A stretch of DNA of 64,000 nucleotides from Lacinutrix sp. (GCF_029238095.1 NZ_JAQWGS010000003.1:1-64000), one strand, 5' to 3'. Positions 17,681 through 26,748 are shown, counted from the first letter of the stretch. Notes: a model not told the origin generated them from the letters alone. Program-made: numbers and translations.

Positions 17681-18225
17681 TATAAAGATTGAGATTTTAG
17701 TCTCGTTTTATAGTCTGTTATTTTATCTTTTAAAATCTGTCTAGCTCTTGCTAAATTAGATTTTGATGTTCCTGTTGTTATTTTTAACATTTCGGCTATA
17801 TCTTGATGCGAATAGCCATCCATTACATAGAGGTTAAAGACCAAACGGTATCTATCTGGTAGTTCTTGAATGATTTTTAAGAGATAATCTAGTGAAATAT
17901 TATCTTCATCTTCTATTGTAATTGCAACATCTTCTATTAAATGGTCATTTACAATATCAAAAACGCCTTGTGTTCTATAACACTGCAATGCAGTATTTAT
18001 GGTAATTCGTTTTAACCAGCCTTCAAAAGAACCTTTACTTTTATATTGCCCTATTTTTTTAAAAATAGTAACAAATGCATCTTGCAAATTATCTTCTGCT
18101 TCTGCATAGTTTCTTGAATACTTCAAGCATACTGAAAACAACTTGCTCGAAAAGAGCTTATAGAGTTCGCTTTGTGCTTTGGTATCATTAATCTTACAAT
18201 TTTCTATGAGTTGGTTTAAACTCAA
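17680..18225 (-). CDS. ECF RNA polymerase sigma factor
   Basis: This 181-residue sigma-70 family protein contains only regions 2 and 4. Region 2 reads YAEAEDNLQDAFVTIFKKIGQY with SFEGWLKRITINTALQCYR; region 4 reads LPDRYRLVFNLYVMDGYSHQDIAEML with a helix-turn-helix. The start appears to be TTG. The anti-sigma gene overlaps its stop, and a small lipoprotein gene lies 25 bases upstream. An ECF-type promoter (GCAACC-N15-CATCTA) precedes that lipoprotein, suggesting autoregulation. The inducing signal is unknown. Confidence 0.93.
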   Translation of the reverse strand: MSLNQLIENCKINDTKAQSELYKLFSSKLFSVCLKYSRNYAEAEDNLQDAFVTIFKKIGQYKSKGSFEGWLKRITINTALQCYRTQGVFDIVNDHLIEDVAITIEDEDNISLDYLLKIIQELPDRYRLVFNLYVMDGYSHQDIAEMLKITTGTSKSNLARARQILKDKITDYKTRLKSQSL

Positions 18226-18250
18226 ATTAAATCCACGTATTAGTTATTAA

Positions 18251-18658
18251 TTATTCTACCACAGTAATCTCTTCTGTTAAGTAAATATCTTCTCCATTAT
18301 CATCTTCACCTTGCCAAAATTTAAAGATATAAGTGCCTGCTATAGTTGGATTAAAATTAAATGAGGCTTCAAGCTCTGCGTTTAGCTCTGTACAATTGCC
18401 ATTACTTTGAAAAACAGTACCAATAACATAAAAGTTTCTTTCGTTATCATGCTTTTGTAATAATATATTATTGAAGGCATGGCAAGTTGTAGGTCTTAAA
18501 TAAGTTAGTGTAATGTCATACTCTTCATTTACAATAAATTCTTGTGGTAATGCAACAGATTCTATAGGCATTGCTTCTTGATAGTCGTCAAGTGAATCGT
18601 CGGCTGAGTTACAAGAAAAAATAGTTAAACCAATTAATAAAACAAGGAGTTTTTTCAT
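18251..18658 (-). CDS. Small lipoprotein heading the ECF sigma operon
   Basis: This 135-residue lipoprotein has a signal peptide ending IFSC (Cys16). The mature part has an immunoglobulin-like strand pattern (YDITLTYLRPTTCHAFNN, IAGTYIFKFWQG, ending YLTEEITVVE) and two Cys that could form a disulfide. I do not recognise a named family. It is the first gene of the sigma/anti-sigma transcription unit and has the ECF-type promoter about 37 bases upstream, so it is probably both a regulon member and perhaps a sensor or effector of the stress concerned. Confidence 0.78.
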   Translation of the reverse strand: MKKLLVLLIGLTIFSCNSADDSLDDYQEAMPIESVALPQEFIVNEEYDITLTYLRPTTCHAFNNILLQKHDNERNFYVIGTVFQSNGNCTELNAELEASFNFNPTIAGTYIFKFWQGEDDNGEDIYLTEEITVVE

Positions 18659-18694
18659 TTTTTAAATTTGTATTCTAATTTACGTGTTTATCTG

Positions 18695-18721
18695 TAGATG
18701 CAAAAATGTCTAAAAGGTTGC
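18695..18721 (-). promoter_or_regulatory. ECF-type promoter of lipoprotein/sigma/anti-sigma operon
   Basis: On the minus strand GCAACC (plus 18716-18721) is followed after 15 bases by CATCTA (plus 18695-18700). The same two boxes with identical spacing, plus matching bases between them (CTTTT and TTTTTG), recur on the plus strand at 19848-19874. The transcript would start about 30 bases before the lipoprotein ATG. Confidence 0.6.
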
Positions 18722-18735
18722 GTCTAAAAACAAAA

Positions 18736-18757
18736 AAATCCCGAAAAAATCGGGATT
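18736..18757 (-). terminator. recA terminator
   Basis: AAATCCCGA and TCGGGATTT form a 9-bp stem over a short A-rich loop, about 20 bases beyond the recA stop. On the minus strand it is followed by a T run (plus-strand A7), giving an intrinsic terminator. Confidence 0.85.
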
Positions 18758-18775
18758 TAGTAATTATGTAATGTT

Positions 18776-19780
18776 TTACATATCGTCTTTAATAGCTTGT
18801 TTTATTTTCTGTTCAAGCTCATCAAAAAGTTCAGGATTGTCTTTTATTATTGCTTTTACAGCATCTCGACCTTGTCCTAATTTTGTGTCTCCATAACTAA
18901 ACCAAGAGCCACTTTTTTTAATTATTTCTTTTTCTACTGCCACATCTAAAATCTCACCAACTTTACTAACACCTTCTCCGTACATGATATCGAACTCTGC
19001 TAATTTAAATGGTGGTGCAACTTTGTTTTTAACTACTTTAACTCTAGTTTTATTTCCTAAAACAGCACCATCTGTACTTTTAATTTGTGTAGAACGTCTT
19101 ATATCTAAACGCACTGAAGCATAAAATTTAAGCGCGTTACCTCCAGTTGTTGTTTCTGGGTTTCCAAACATAACACCAATTTTCTCACGTAATTGGTTTA
19201 TAAATATTACAGTACAATTTGTTTTACTAATGGATGCGGTTAATTTTCTTAAAGCCTGAGACATTAAACGAGCGTGTAATCCCATTTTACTGTCTCCCAT
19301 TTCACCTTCAATTTCACTTTTTGGAGTTAATGCAGCAACCGAGTCGATTACAACAATATCAATAGCACCAGAACGAATTAAATTATCTGCAATTTCTAAT
19401 GCTTGTTCTCCATTATCTGGTTGAGAAATAATTAAATTATCGATATCTACACCAAGTTTTTCGGCATAAAAACGATCAAAAGCATGTTCAGCATCAATAA
19501 AAGCTGCAATACCACCTGCTTTTTGTGCTTCTGCAATAGCATGAAGTGTAAGTGTCGTTTTACCAGAAGATTCCGGACCATAAATTTCTATAACACGTCC
19601 TCGTGGATAACCACCAACGCCTAAAGCAATATCCAAACCTAAAGAACCAGAAGGAATGGCTTCGACATCTACAATTGCAGCGTCGCTCATTTTCATAACT
19701 GTTCCTTTTCCGTATGCTTTATCTAATTTATCTAATGTTAGCTTTAATGCTTTTAGTTTCGCTTCTTTTTCATTGCTCAT
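18776..19780 (-). CDS. recA: Recombinase RecA
   Basis: This 334-residue protein has the Walker A motif GPESSGKT at 68-75, the FIDAEHAFD segment, the loop L1/L2 regions ([31 protein letters not shown]) and a normal acidic C-terminus. It forms ATP-dependent filaments on single-stranded DNA for strand exchange and the SOS response. It is a single-gene unit ended by its own terminator. No SOS box was recognised upstream. It is divergent from the small ECF-promoter transcript at 19848-20135. Confidence 0.98.
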   Translation of the reverse strand: MSNEKEAKLKALKLTLDKLDKAYGKGTVMKMSDAAIVDVEAIPSGSLGLDIALGVGGYPRGRVIEIYGPESSGKTTLTLHAIAEAQKAGGIAAFIDAEHAFDRFYAEKLGVDIDNLIISQPDNGEQALEIADNLIRSGAIDIVVIDSVAALTPKSEIEGEMGDSKMGLHARLMSQALRKLTASISKTNCTVIFINQLREKIGVMFGNPETTTGGNALKFYASVRLDIRRSTQIKSTDGAVLGNKTRVKVVKNKVAPPFKLAEFDIMYGEGVSKVGEILDVAVEKEIIKKSGSWFSYGDTKLGQGRDAVKAIIKDNPELFDELEQKIKQAIKDDM

Positions 19781-19847
19781 AGTATCTTTTTTTTACTGTT
19801 ATTCGTGCTAAAATACTACTTTTTTAATCTTTTTTTTAATTTCTCAC

Positions 19848-19874
19848 GCAACCTTTTCAAACTTTTTGCATCTA
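19848..19874 (+). promoter_or_regulatory. ECF-type promoter for a short stand-alone transcript
   Basis: GCAACC (19848-19853), a 15-base spacer, then CATCTA (19869-19874). The core from ACGCAACCTTTT through TTTTTGCATCTAC is nearly identical to the promoter of the ECF sigma operon. No annotated gene follows before an intrinsic terminator at 20103-20135, so it should drive an RNA of about 250 bases. Confidence 0.6.
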
Positions 19875-19960
19875 CTAATAAAGATGGGAAAGTTTTAGCT
19901 ATGAAAAAGAAAAATTAACCTCATTTTTTAATTCATGTTTAATCTATTAAGTGTAATGAC

Positions 19961-20053
19961 ATGAGGTATTTAAAAAAAGTATTAACATCAAAAGCATTAG
20001 GTGTTTCAGTCTCTGTTATAGTTAATAGTAGCTGCAAAGCCGATGGAGGTTAG
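19961..20053 (+). CDS. Candidate small ORF (30 residues) under ECF-type promoter
   Basis: ATG at 19961 opens a 30-codon frame reading MRYLKKVLTSKALGVSVSVI followed by VNSSCKADGG and a TAG. It has a basic N-terminus, a short hydrophobic core, one Cys and a C-terminal Gly-Gly. It is the longest frame in the 477-base gap between recA and trhO. It lies between an ECF-type promoter and an intrinsic terminator. A 7-base inverted repeat (ACCTCAT at 19918, ATGAGGT at the start codon) could mask initiation. I do not recognise the peptide. The RNA could equally act as a non-coding regulator; a 5-codon frame at 19901-19918 precedes it. Confidence 0.35.
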   Translation: MRYLKKVLTSKALGVSVSVIVNSSCKADGG

Positions 20054-20102
20054 CTCGTTTGTTTTTTAGAGATAAAAGAATTTAATAACGAGTTAGTCTA
20101 TT

Positions 20103-20135
20103 AAAAGTCCGTTACGCAAATAGCGGACTTTTTTT
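20103..20135 (+). terminator. Terminator of the short ECF-promoter transcript
   Basis: AAAAGTCCGTTA (20103-20114) pairs with TAGCGGACTTTT (20121-20132) over the loop CGCAAA, with one G-T pair, followed by T to 20135. It lies upstream of the trhO promoter, so it ends a separate plus-strand transcript. Confidence 0.8.
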
Positions 20136-20176
20136 GTGCTTTATATTTTCAAACTTGCTACTTTCATTTAAAATAA

Positions 20177-20184
20177 TACCTTTG
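20177..20184 (+). promoter_or_regulatory. trhO promoter -7 element
   Basis: TACCTTTG matches TAnnTTTG exactly, 73 bases before the trhO ATG. A partial -33 (CTTGC at 20154-20158) lies about 18 bases upstream. Confidence 0.5.
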
Positions 20185-20257
20185 TAGCTTTAAACCTAAA
20201 ACGCTTCCTTTTGAGAAGTTACTTAGAAATTCTTTAACCTTAAAAAATTAGTATAGC

Positions 20258-21325
20258 ATGCAACTGTACAACAAATTAAGCGCCAAAGAAAGAGCAGAGC
20301 TTATAGAAAAAGCTGGAAAAGAACGTTTAACATTATCATTTTACGCTTATGCTCAAATTGGCAATCCACAACAATTACGTGACGATTTATTTATTAAATG
20401 GGATAGTTTAGACGTTTTAGGACGTATTTACGTAGCCCAAGAAGGTATTAACGCGCAATTATCACTTCCTGCAGATAATTTTGAAGCCTTTAAAAACCAT
20501 TTAGATAGTATTCCTTTTTTAAAAGGAATCCGTTTAAATATCGCTATAGAACAAGATAATATGTCTTTTCTTAAACTAAAAGTTAAAGTAAGAGACAAAA
20601 TAGTTGCAGATGGTTTAAACGACGACACTTTTGATGTTACAAATAAAGGTGTTCACCTTTCGGCTAAAGATTTTAACGAGATGTTATCTAATCCAAACAC
20701 AGTTTGTGTAGATATGCGAAACCACTACGAAAGTGAAATTGGGCATTTTGATGGAGCTGTAACTCCAGATGTAGATACATTTCGTGAAAGTTTAGATATT
20801 ATTGAAGCCGATTTACGTGAACATAAAGAAGAAAAAAACCTACTAATGTATTGTACAGGTGGCATTCGTTGTGAAAAAGCAAGTGCCTATTACAAACACA
20901 AAGGTTTTAAAAATGTATACCAACTTGAAGGTGGAATTATAGAATATACCAGACAAGTAAATGCAGAAGGTATTGAGAATAAGTTTATTGGTAAAAACTT
21001 TGTTTTTGACGATAGACGAGCCGAAAAAATTAGCGACCATGTTATAGCAAAATGCCATCAATGTGGCAACCCTTTCGATGTGCATACCAATTGCGCAAAC
21101 GATGCCTGCCATCTTCTTTTTCTGCAATGTGATACTTGTAAAGAAGAAATGAATAACTGTTGCTCAACCACTTGTAAAGATATTCATGCAATGCCCTTTG
21201 AAGAACAAAAAGAGCTAAGAAAAGGGCAAGGTAATAGTAACGATATCTTTAAAAAAGGAAGAGCAGACCACTTACCATATAAAAAAGATTTGAGAAACAT
21301 TTTTGAGACTTTAAAAAAAGAGTAA
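20258..21325 (+). CDS. trhO: tRNA uridine(34) hydroxylase TrhO (rhodanese family)
   Basis: This 355-residue protein has an N-terminal acylphosphatase-like part (about 1-120), a rhodanese domain (about 125-230) with the active-site loop YCTGGIRCEKA, and a C-terminal Cys-rich segment (CHQCG, CANDACH, CDTCKEE, CCSTTC) that may bind zinc. TrhO (formerly YceA) hydroxylates U34 of certain tRNAs to 5-hydroxyuridine using oxygen and prephenate-derived steps. It has its own promoter and a downstream hairpin, so is probably monocistronic. Confidence 0.93.
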   Translation: MQLYNKLSAKERAELIEKAGKERLTLSFYAYAQIGNPQQLRDDLFIKWDSLDVLGRIYVAQEGINAQLSLPADNFEAFKNHLDSIPFLKGIRLNIAIEQDNMSFLKLKVKVRDKIVADGLNDDTFDVTNKGVHLSAKDFNEMLSNPNTVCVDMRNHYESEIGHFDGAVTPDVDTFRESLDIIEADLREHKEEKNLLMYCTGGIRCEKASAYYKHKGFKNVYQLEGGIIEYTRQVNAEGIENKFIGKNFVFDDRRAEKISDHVIAKCHQCGNPFDVHTNCANDACHLLFLQCDTCKEEMNNCCSTTCKDIHAMPFEEQKELRKGQGNSNDIFKKGRADHLPYKKDLRNIFETLKKE

Positions 21326-21343
21326 TAAGTTTAATTGTTAAGT

Positions 21344-21373
21344 ATAAACCTGAGAAAGCATTCTCAGGTTTAT
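21344..21373 (+). terminator. Hairpin after trhO
   Basis: ATAAACCTGAGAA pairs perfectly with TTCTCAGGTTTAT over the loop AGCA, 19 bases after the trhO stop. The downstream T tract is interrupted, so it is a good hairpin but not an ideal terminator. Confidence 0.65.
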
Positions 21374-21541
21374 TTATATTTTAAAGTCATAATAATAATC
21401 TTATCTTTACCGTTAGATTTTATTGTAAGCTGAAATCTTAATATTTCGGTATAAAATAAAATAGTATTAATCGTCTTCTGATGCTTAAACCAGACATTTA
21501 GCATGGTATAAAGTATTCAGAATCAATATATCTACTAATAT

Positions 21542-22795
21542 ATGGCTTGCGCAAGTTGCTCAACTAAAGACGGCCAACCTAAAGGCTGCAAAAACAATGG
21601 TACGTGTGGTACAGATAGTTGTAATAAACTAACCGTTTTCGATTGGTTAGCAAACATGTCTGTTCCTAATGGAGAAAAACCTTTCGATTTTGTCGAAGTT
21701 CGTTTTAAAAACGGAAGAAAACATTACTATAAAAACACAGAAAACTTATCACTATCTATCGGAGACATTGTAGCTACTCAAGCACAATCAGGTCACGATA
21801 TTGGTATGGTAACTCTAACTGGTGAATTGGTTCGCGTACAAATGAAACGCAAAAAAATTAATGAGAAACCAGAAGAAGTTTTAAAAATATATAGAAAAGC
21901 CTCTCAAAAAGATATAGATATCTGGAGTGAAGCACGTGATAGAGAAGAGCCAATGAAGGTTCGTGCAAGACAATATGCAATAGACTTAAAACTTCAAATG
22001 AAGATTTCAGATATTGAGTTTCAAGGCGATGCTAGTAAAGCCACTTTTTATTACACAGCAGAAGAACGTGTAGATTTTAGAGACCTTATTAAAGTTTTTG
22101 CTCGCGAATTTAGAACGCGAATAGAAATGAAACAAGTTGGTTTTAGACAAGAAGCATCAAGACTTGGTGGTATTGGCTCTTGTGGTCGTGAATTGTGTTG
22201 TTCTACGTGGTTAACAGATTTTAGATCTGTAAGCACCAGTGCAGCACGTTACCAACAACTCTCGTTAAATCCACAAAAGCTAGCAGGACAATGTGGAAAG
22301 TTAAAATGTTGTTTAAATTATGAGTTAGATTCTTATCAAGATGCTTTAAAAGCTTTCCCAAAAACAGACACTAAATTATACACAGAAAAAGGAACTGCTG
22401 TTTGTCAAAAAACAGATATTTTTAAAGGCCATATGTGGTATGCTTACGAAGGTGAGTGGATGAATTGGCATAAAATAACTACAGATCAAGCTAGAGAAAT
22501 TATTGAATTAAATAAGAAAAAGGAAAAGGTTGCAAGTTTAGAAGAATACGCATCAGAACTCGAAGAAGAAGTAGCTGTAACATTCGAAAATGTAGTTGGT
22601 CAAGATAGTTTAACACGTTTCGATAGTCCAAAAGGTAATAAAAAACGTAAAAACAATAAGAGTCGTAATCGTAATAACTCTAATAGCTCAAACAATAAGC
22701 TTCATAATAAACAAGAAAACAACTCAAAGCCAAAGGCAAAACACAAACCAAGACCGAGACCAAAGTCTCAAAATAAACCTAAGGATGCCAAGTAA
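21542..22795 (+). CDS. ricT: PSP1-domain protein, RicT-like
   Basis: This 417-residue protein has a Cys-rich N-terminus (Cys3, 6, 16, 22, 27), a PSP1 core, then GSCGRELCCSTWLTDF and GQCGKLKCCLNYELDSY, the Cys motifs of RicT (YaaT). In Bacillus RicT binds iron-sulfur clusters and acts with RicA/RicF in RNA maturation. The C-terminal 55 residues are a Lys/Asn/Pro-rich basic tail suited to nucleic-acid contact. In flavobacteria this gene commonly precedes gldH, as here, with an 11-base overlap. The role in this phylum is inferred, not shown. Confidence 0.85.
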   Translation: MACASCSTKDGQPKGCKNNGTCGTDSCNKLTVFDWLANMSVPNGEKPFDFVEVRFKNGRKHYYKNTENLSLSIGDIVATQAQSGHDIGMVTLTGELVRVQMKRKKINEKPEEVLKIYRKASQKDIDIWSEARDREEPMKVRARQYAIDLKLQMKISDIEFQGDASKATFYYTAEERVDFRDLIKVFAREFRTRIEMKQVGFRQEASRLGGIGSCGRELCCSTWLTDFRSVSTSAARYQQLSLNPQKLAGQCGKLKCCLNYELDSYQDALKAFPKTDTKLYTEKGTAVCQKTDIFKGHMWYAYEGEWMNWHKITTDQAREIIELNKKKEKVASLEEYASELEEEVAVTFENVVGQDSLTRFDSPKGNKKRKNNKSRNRNNSNSSNNKLHNKQENNSKPKAKHKPRPRPKSQNKPKDAK

Positions 22796-23270
22796 ATTGT
22801 TTTATTTTTTTTTACTATTCGCTTTAATTTTAGTGTCATGCGACACTAAAAGTGTATTCGATGATTACAAAACCGTTCCAAAAGTATGGAATAAAGATAA
22901 AACCATAAGCTTTAATGTCAATCCGCCAGATTCTACCAAAGCCTATAACTTATTTGTTAATTTACGCAACACACCAGATTATAAATACAGTAATTTATTT
23001 CTAATTGTTGAAATGAATTTTCCACACGGAAAAAACATTATAGACACCTTAGAATATAAAATGGCAAAACCAAATGGTGAGTTTTTAGGAACCGGTTTGT
23101 CTAGTGTTAAGGAGAATAAATTATGGTATAAAGAAGGTGTCGTGTTTAACGAAACAGGAGAATACGTAGTAAATATTAAACACGCCATGCGTGAAAACGG
23201 AGAAGTTAATGGCATTGCTAATTTAGAAGGCATTACAGATATTGGTTTCCGAATAGAAAAAACAGAATAA
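22785..23270 (+). CDS. gldH: Gliding motility lipoprotein GldH
   Basis: This 161-residue lipoprotein has a signal peptide ending LVSC (Cys19). The mature region matches GldH, with FDDYKTVPKVWNKDKTISFNV, an LFLIVEMNFPHGK strand and an end on GFRIEK. GldH is needed for gliding and is linked to type IX secretion in Flavobacterium. It overlaps the end of ricT by 11 bases and precedes a class A penicillin-binding protein, a gene order common in the family. It points to a gliding or T9SS-bearing flavobacterium. Confidence 0.9.
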   Translation: MPSKLFYFFLLFALILVSCDTKSVFDDYKTVPKVWNKDKTISFNVNPPDSTKAYNLFVNLRNTPDYKYSNLFLIVEMNFPHGKNIIDTLEYKMAKPNGEFLGTGLSSVKENKLWYKEGVVFNETGEYVVNIKHAMRENGEVNGIANLEGITDIGFRIEKTE

Positions 23271-23335
23271 AATTAAATGTCAATTCGATTGATTTTGCTT
23301 TTAGCATCGTTGTATTGAGAAGAATTATTACATAA

Positions 23336-25684
23336 ATGGCAAAGACAAAAACAAAACAAACACAAGATCCCCAGAGCTTCGAAAATTACGTACGTTGGTT
23401 TTGGAAACTATTTATAGGAGGCATTCTAGCTATTGCATTATTATTTTTATTAGCATCTTGGGATGTGTTTGGAGAAATGCCAAATCATACTGTTTTAGAA
23501 AATCCTAAAACAAATTTAGCAACCGAAATTATCTCTAGTGATGGCAAAACTTTAGGGAAATTTTACTTCGATGATAATAGAACTCCTGTAGGTTACGACG
23601 AGTTAACAGAAAACCTTGTAAATGCTCTTATAGCCACGGAAGACACAAGATATTTAGAACATTCTGGAATAGACGCAAGAGGAACTTTAAGAGCTATATT
23701 GAAACCAGGAAGTGGTGGAGCAAGTACAATTTCTCAACAACTTGCAAAGCAATTATTTCATGGAGAAGGCTCAAGAAATATTGTCATGCGTGTCCTTCAA
23801 AAAGCCAAAGAGTGGATTATTGCAACACGTTTAGAACGTCAATATACTAAAGAAGAAATAATTACTCAATACTTTAATATTTACGATTTTGGTAACAATG
23901 GTGATGGTATTCGTTCGGCATCAAACATCTATTTCGATAAAGAACCCAAAGACTTAAGTATTAAGGAGTCTGCAATGTTAGTTGGGATGTTTAAAAATTC
24001 TTCTTTATATAACCCTAGAACAAATCCTGTAGGTGTTAAAAACCGAAGAAATGTGGTGTTGTTACAAATGCATAAATACGGTTATATTACAGAAGAAGTA
24101 AAAGATTCACTTCAAAAAACAGCATTAGATTTAAGGTATTCTCCGCAATCACATCGTGATGGTACTGCAACGTATTTTAGAGAATATCTAAGAAGCTGGA
24201 TGAAAGATTGGACAAACGATAAAGCCAATAGAAAACCAGACGGTAAAAAATACAACATTAATAGCGATGGTTTAAAAGTGTTTGTAACTATAGATTCTCG
24301 TATGCAAAAGTATGCTGAAACTGCAGTAAACAGGCACATGCCAAGACTGCAAGCAGCGTTTGATAACCAAAATACTCCCAAAAAAAATCCTACTGCACCT
24401 TTTTTAGAATTAACTAAAGACGAGGTTGAAGATTTATTAAAAAAAGGCATGCGTCGTGGAGAACGTTGGAGGATATTAAAAAAACAAGGAAAAAGTAACA
24501 AAGAGATTGAAGCTTCATTTGAAGAACCAATAAAAATGACTGTTTTTAAATGGGTAGATGGTAAAGCTAGTGAAGTAGATACTATCATGAAACCTATAGA
24601 TTCTATGCGTTATTATAAATCATTTTTACGAACAGGAATGATGAGTATGGATCCACAAACAGGACATGTAAAAGCTTGGGTTGGTGGCATGAATTATAGA
24701 CATTTTCAATACGATATGGTAAAACAAGGAAAACGACAAGTTGGTTCCACATTTAAACCTTTTGTTTATGCCACAGCAATGGATCAATTACACATGTCAC
24801 CTTGCGATAAATTACCACTATCACAAATAACAATAGAAGCTAATAAATATGGAAATCCAGAAGCTTGGTCACCCAAAAATGATGATGGAAATTACGGTGG
24901 AGACAAAACATTAACAGATGCTTTGGCAAATTCTGTAAATACTATTACTGCAAGATTAATGGATAAGGTTGGACCACAACCAGTAGCAGATTTAGCAAGA
25001 CGATTAGGTATAACATCAAATATTCCAGAAGTGCCTTCAATAGCATTAGGAACACCAGATATTAGCGTTTACGAAATGGTTGGAGCTTATTCAGCATTTG
25101 CAAACCAAGGTGTATATACAAAGCCAGTAATGATTGAGCGTATTGAAGATAAAAACGGAACTGTTTTATACCAATTTACACCAGAAACAAGAGATGTATT
25201 AAGCGCAGAATCTGCTTATGTAACCGTTAAGTTAATGGAAGGTGTAACACAAAGTGGTTCTGGTGCACGATTACGTAGAACTTGGATGCCAAAAACAGGA
25301 GTTTATCCAGAAATAATAACAGGTTATCCTTACGAATTTAAAAATCCAATTGCAGGAAAAACAGGAACAACACAAAACCAAAGTGACGGTTGGTTTATGG
25401 GAATGGTACCAAATTTAGTAACAGGTGTTTGGGTTGGAGCAGAGGACAGAGCGGCACATTTTAAAAGCATTACTTATGGTCAAGGCGCAGCAATGGCATT
25501 ACCTATTTGGGGAATGTATATGAAAAGTTGCTATGAAGACGAGAAACTAGATATTTCAGATGAAAACTTCGAAAGGCCTAAAGATTTAACCATTGAAGTC
25601 GATTGCTCTAAATACCAAGCTGAAAATCCAGATGGTGGTACAGATACACCACTTGAGGAAATTCCGGATGGTTTAGAATTGTAA
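23336..25684 (+). CDS. Class A penicillin-binding protein (PBP1A type)
   Basis: This 782-residue bifunctional enzyme has a cytoplasmic tail, one membrane helix (about 25-43), a GT51 transglycosylase domain (catalytic Glu102 in TEDTRYLEHSG; GASTISQQLAKQ) and a transpeptidase domain with the nucleophile Ser in VGSTFKP (about 470), SVN (about 535) and KTGTT (about 675). It polymerises glycan strands from lipid II and crosslinks peptides in the periplasm. A Lys/Arg-rich insert lies between the domains. It follows gldH by 65 bases. Confidence 0.96.
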   Translation: MAKTKTKQTQDPQSFENYVRWFWKLFIGGILAIALLFLLASWDVFGEMPNHTVLENPKTNLATEIISSDGKTLGKFYFDDNRTPVGYDELTENLVNALIATEDTRYLEHSGIDARGTLRAILKPGSGGASTISQQLAKQLFHGEGSRNIVMRVLQKAKEWIIATRLERQYTKEEIITQYFNIYDFGNNGDGIRSASNIYFDKEPKDLSIKESAMLVGMFKNSSLYNPRTNPVGVKNRRNVVLLQMHKYGYITEEVKDSLQKTALDLRYSPQSHRDGTATYFREYLRSWMKDWTNDKANRKPDGKKYNINSDGLKVFVTIDSRMQKYAETAVNRHMPRLQAAFDNQNTPKKNPTAPFLELTKDEVEDLLKKGMRRGERWRILKKQGKSNKEIEASFEEPIKMTVFKWVDGKASEVDTIMKPIDSMRYYKSFLRTGMMSMDPQTGHVKAWVGGMNYRHFQYDMVKQGKRQVGSTFKPFVYATAMDQLHMSPCDKLPLSQITIEANKYGNPEAWSPKNDDGNYGGDKTLTDALANSVNTITARLMDKVGPQPVADLARRLGITSNIPEVPSIALGTPDISVYEMVGAYSAFANQGVYTKPVMIERIEDKNGTVLYQFTPETRDVLSAESAYVTVKLMEGVTQSGSGARLRRTWMPKTGVYPEIITGYPYEFKNPIAGKTGTTQNQSDGWFMGMVPNLVTGVWVGAEDRAAHFKSITYGQGAAMALPIWGMYMKSCYEDEKLDISDENFERPKDLTIEVDCSKYQAENPDGGTDTPLEEIPDGLEL

Positions 25685-25771
25685 TTATACTAAGAGTTAT
25701 TAATTCAAATAGTTCTAAAGCTTAAGGAATTGTCTCAATAATTTTTAGATTATAATGTTTAAATTTTTAAA

Positions 25772-26659
25772 ATGAATTTCCTCAAAAAATATAAATATAA
25801 TTACTTACTAATAAGTGCAGTTGTAATATTCTGCACTTTTTTAATTTTATTTTTCGGTTTTTTCTATGAAGAGGAAATAAATGAAATACCAAGCAGATAC
25901 GATTCTAATTTAGGTTTTTTACCTTTTGTTTTTTTAGCACTTATTTTTGCGCCACTTTTTGAAGAAATAGCTTTTAGAGGTTATTTTACTATGCATAAAG
26001 TATTAAAAATAGCTTCAATTTTAGTAATACCATTTTTCATTTTATTAATGAAAAATTATTTTATTTTAATAATAGCACTTCCATATTTAGTTTTGTTAAT
26101 TATCAACATAATAAATAAAAAGCTTCTTATAAATGAGCATTTTTTATTTATTTATAGCGCAATTTTATTTGGCGCAATGCACTATAAATTAGAGCATTTA
26201 GAAAGCGTAATTACAATTTTACCAATTTTAGTTCAATTTTCGTTGGGACTATTATTGGTTTGGGTTGTTTTAAATTTTAATATAATAAAATCAATAATAG
26301 TGCACTGTATTTATAATTTAATTTTTCTTTTACCTGTTTTTATAGGTTTACAATTTCCGAATAATGAAGTTCAAAGTTTAAATTATAATAATCATAAAAT
26401 AACTTGGGAACAAACACCAATAATTGGAGGTTTAAAAACAATATCAATACCTAATCCACAAGAAGTAATTGTAAAAAATTATACACCATTCGACGTTTAT
26501 AAACTGTACGATTTTGATAATAAACCAAATCTAAGAAATGCAGAAATGTTTGTTAAATACAAGCTTTCAATAGAAAAGATAAATGATAATGCTATAAAAT
26601 TAGATAGTATAACAGTAAAGGAAATGTTGTTAAAAGCGGAATTACTAATTAAAGATTAA
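25772..26659 (+). CDS. CPBP-family intramembrane metalloprotease
   Basis: This 295-residue membrane protein carries the CPBP (CAAX protease/bacteriocin-processing) motifs in order: EEIAFRGY (EExxxR), FGAMHYKLEH and IVHCIYNLIF (HxxxN), within about 6-7 hydrophobic helices. The C-terminal 90 residues are soluble and unlike the usual family, which ends soon after the last helix. Substrate unknown; some members process peptides or give bacteriocin immunity. It stands alone and is followed by a strong terminator. Confidence 0.85.
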   Translation: MNFLKKYKYNYLLISAVVIFCTFLILFFGFFYEEEINEIPSRYDSNLGFLPFVFLALIFAPLFEEIAFRGYFTMHKVLKIASILVIPFFILLMKNYFILIIALPYLVLLIINIINKKLLINEHFLFIYSAILFGAMHYKLEHLESVITILPILVQFSLGLLLVWVVLNFNIIKSIIVHCIYNLIFLLPVFIGLQFPNNEVQSLNYNNHKITWEQTPIIGGLKTISIPNPQEVIVKNYTPFDVYKLYDFDNKPNLRNAEMFVKYKLSIEKINDNAIKLDSITVKEMLLKAELLIKD

Positions 26660-26682
26660 TAATTTCATTATTAAAAAAATTT

Positions 26683-26712
26683 AAAAGCCATTCATTACAG
26701 AATGGCTTTTTT
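26683..26712 (+). terminator. Terminator after CPBP protease gene
   Basis: AAAAGCCATTC (26683-26693) pairs with GAATGGCTTTT (26700-26710) over the loop ATTACA, followed by more T. It separates the protease gene from the CoA-transferase genes. Confidence 0.85.
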
Positions 26713-26748
26713 ATTTCATAAATTTAAGCCACGATTAAAAATAGAAAA

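Noticed and set aside
24112-24588. 158-codon antisense ORF in the penicillin-binding protein gene
   Set aside because: It covers the well-matched PBP region and has no recognisable protein features.
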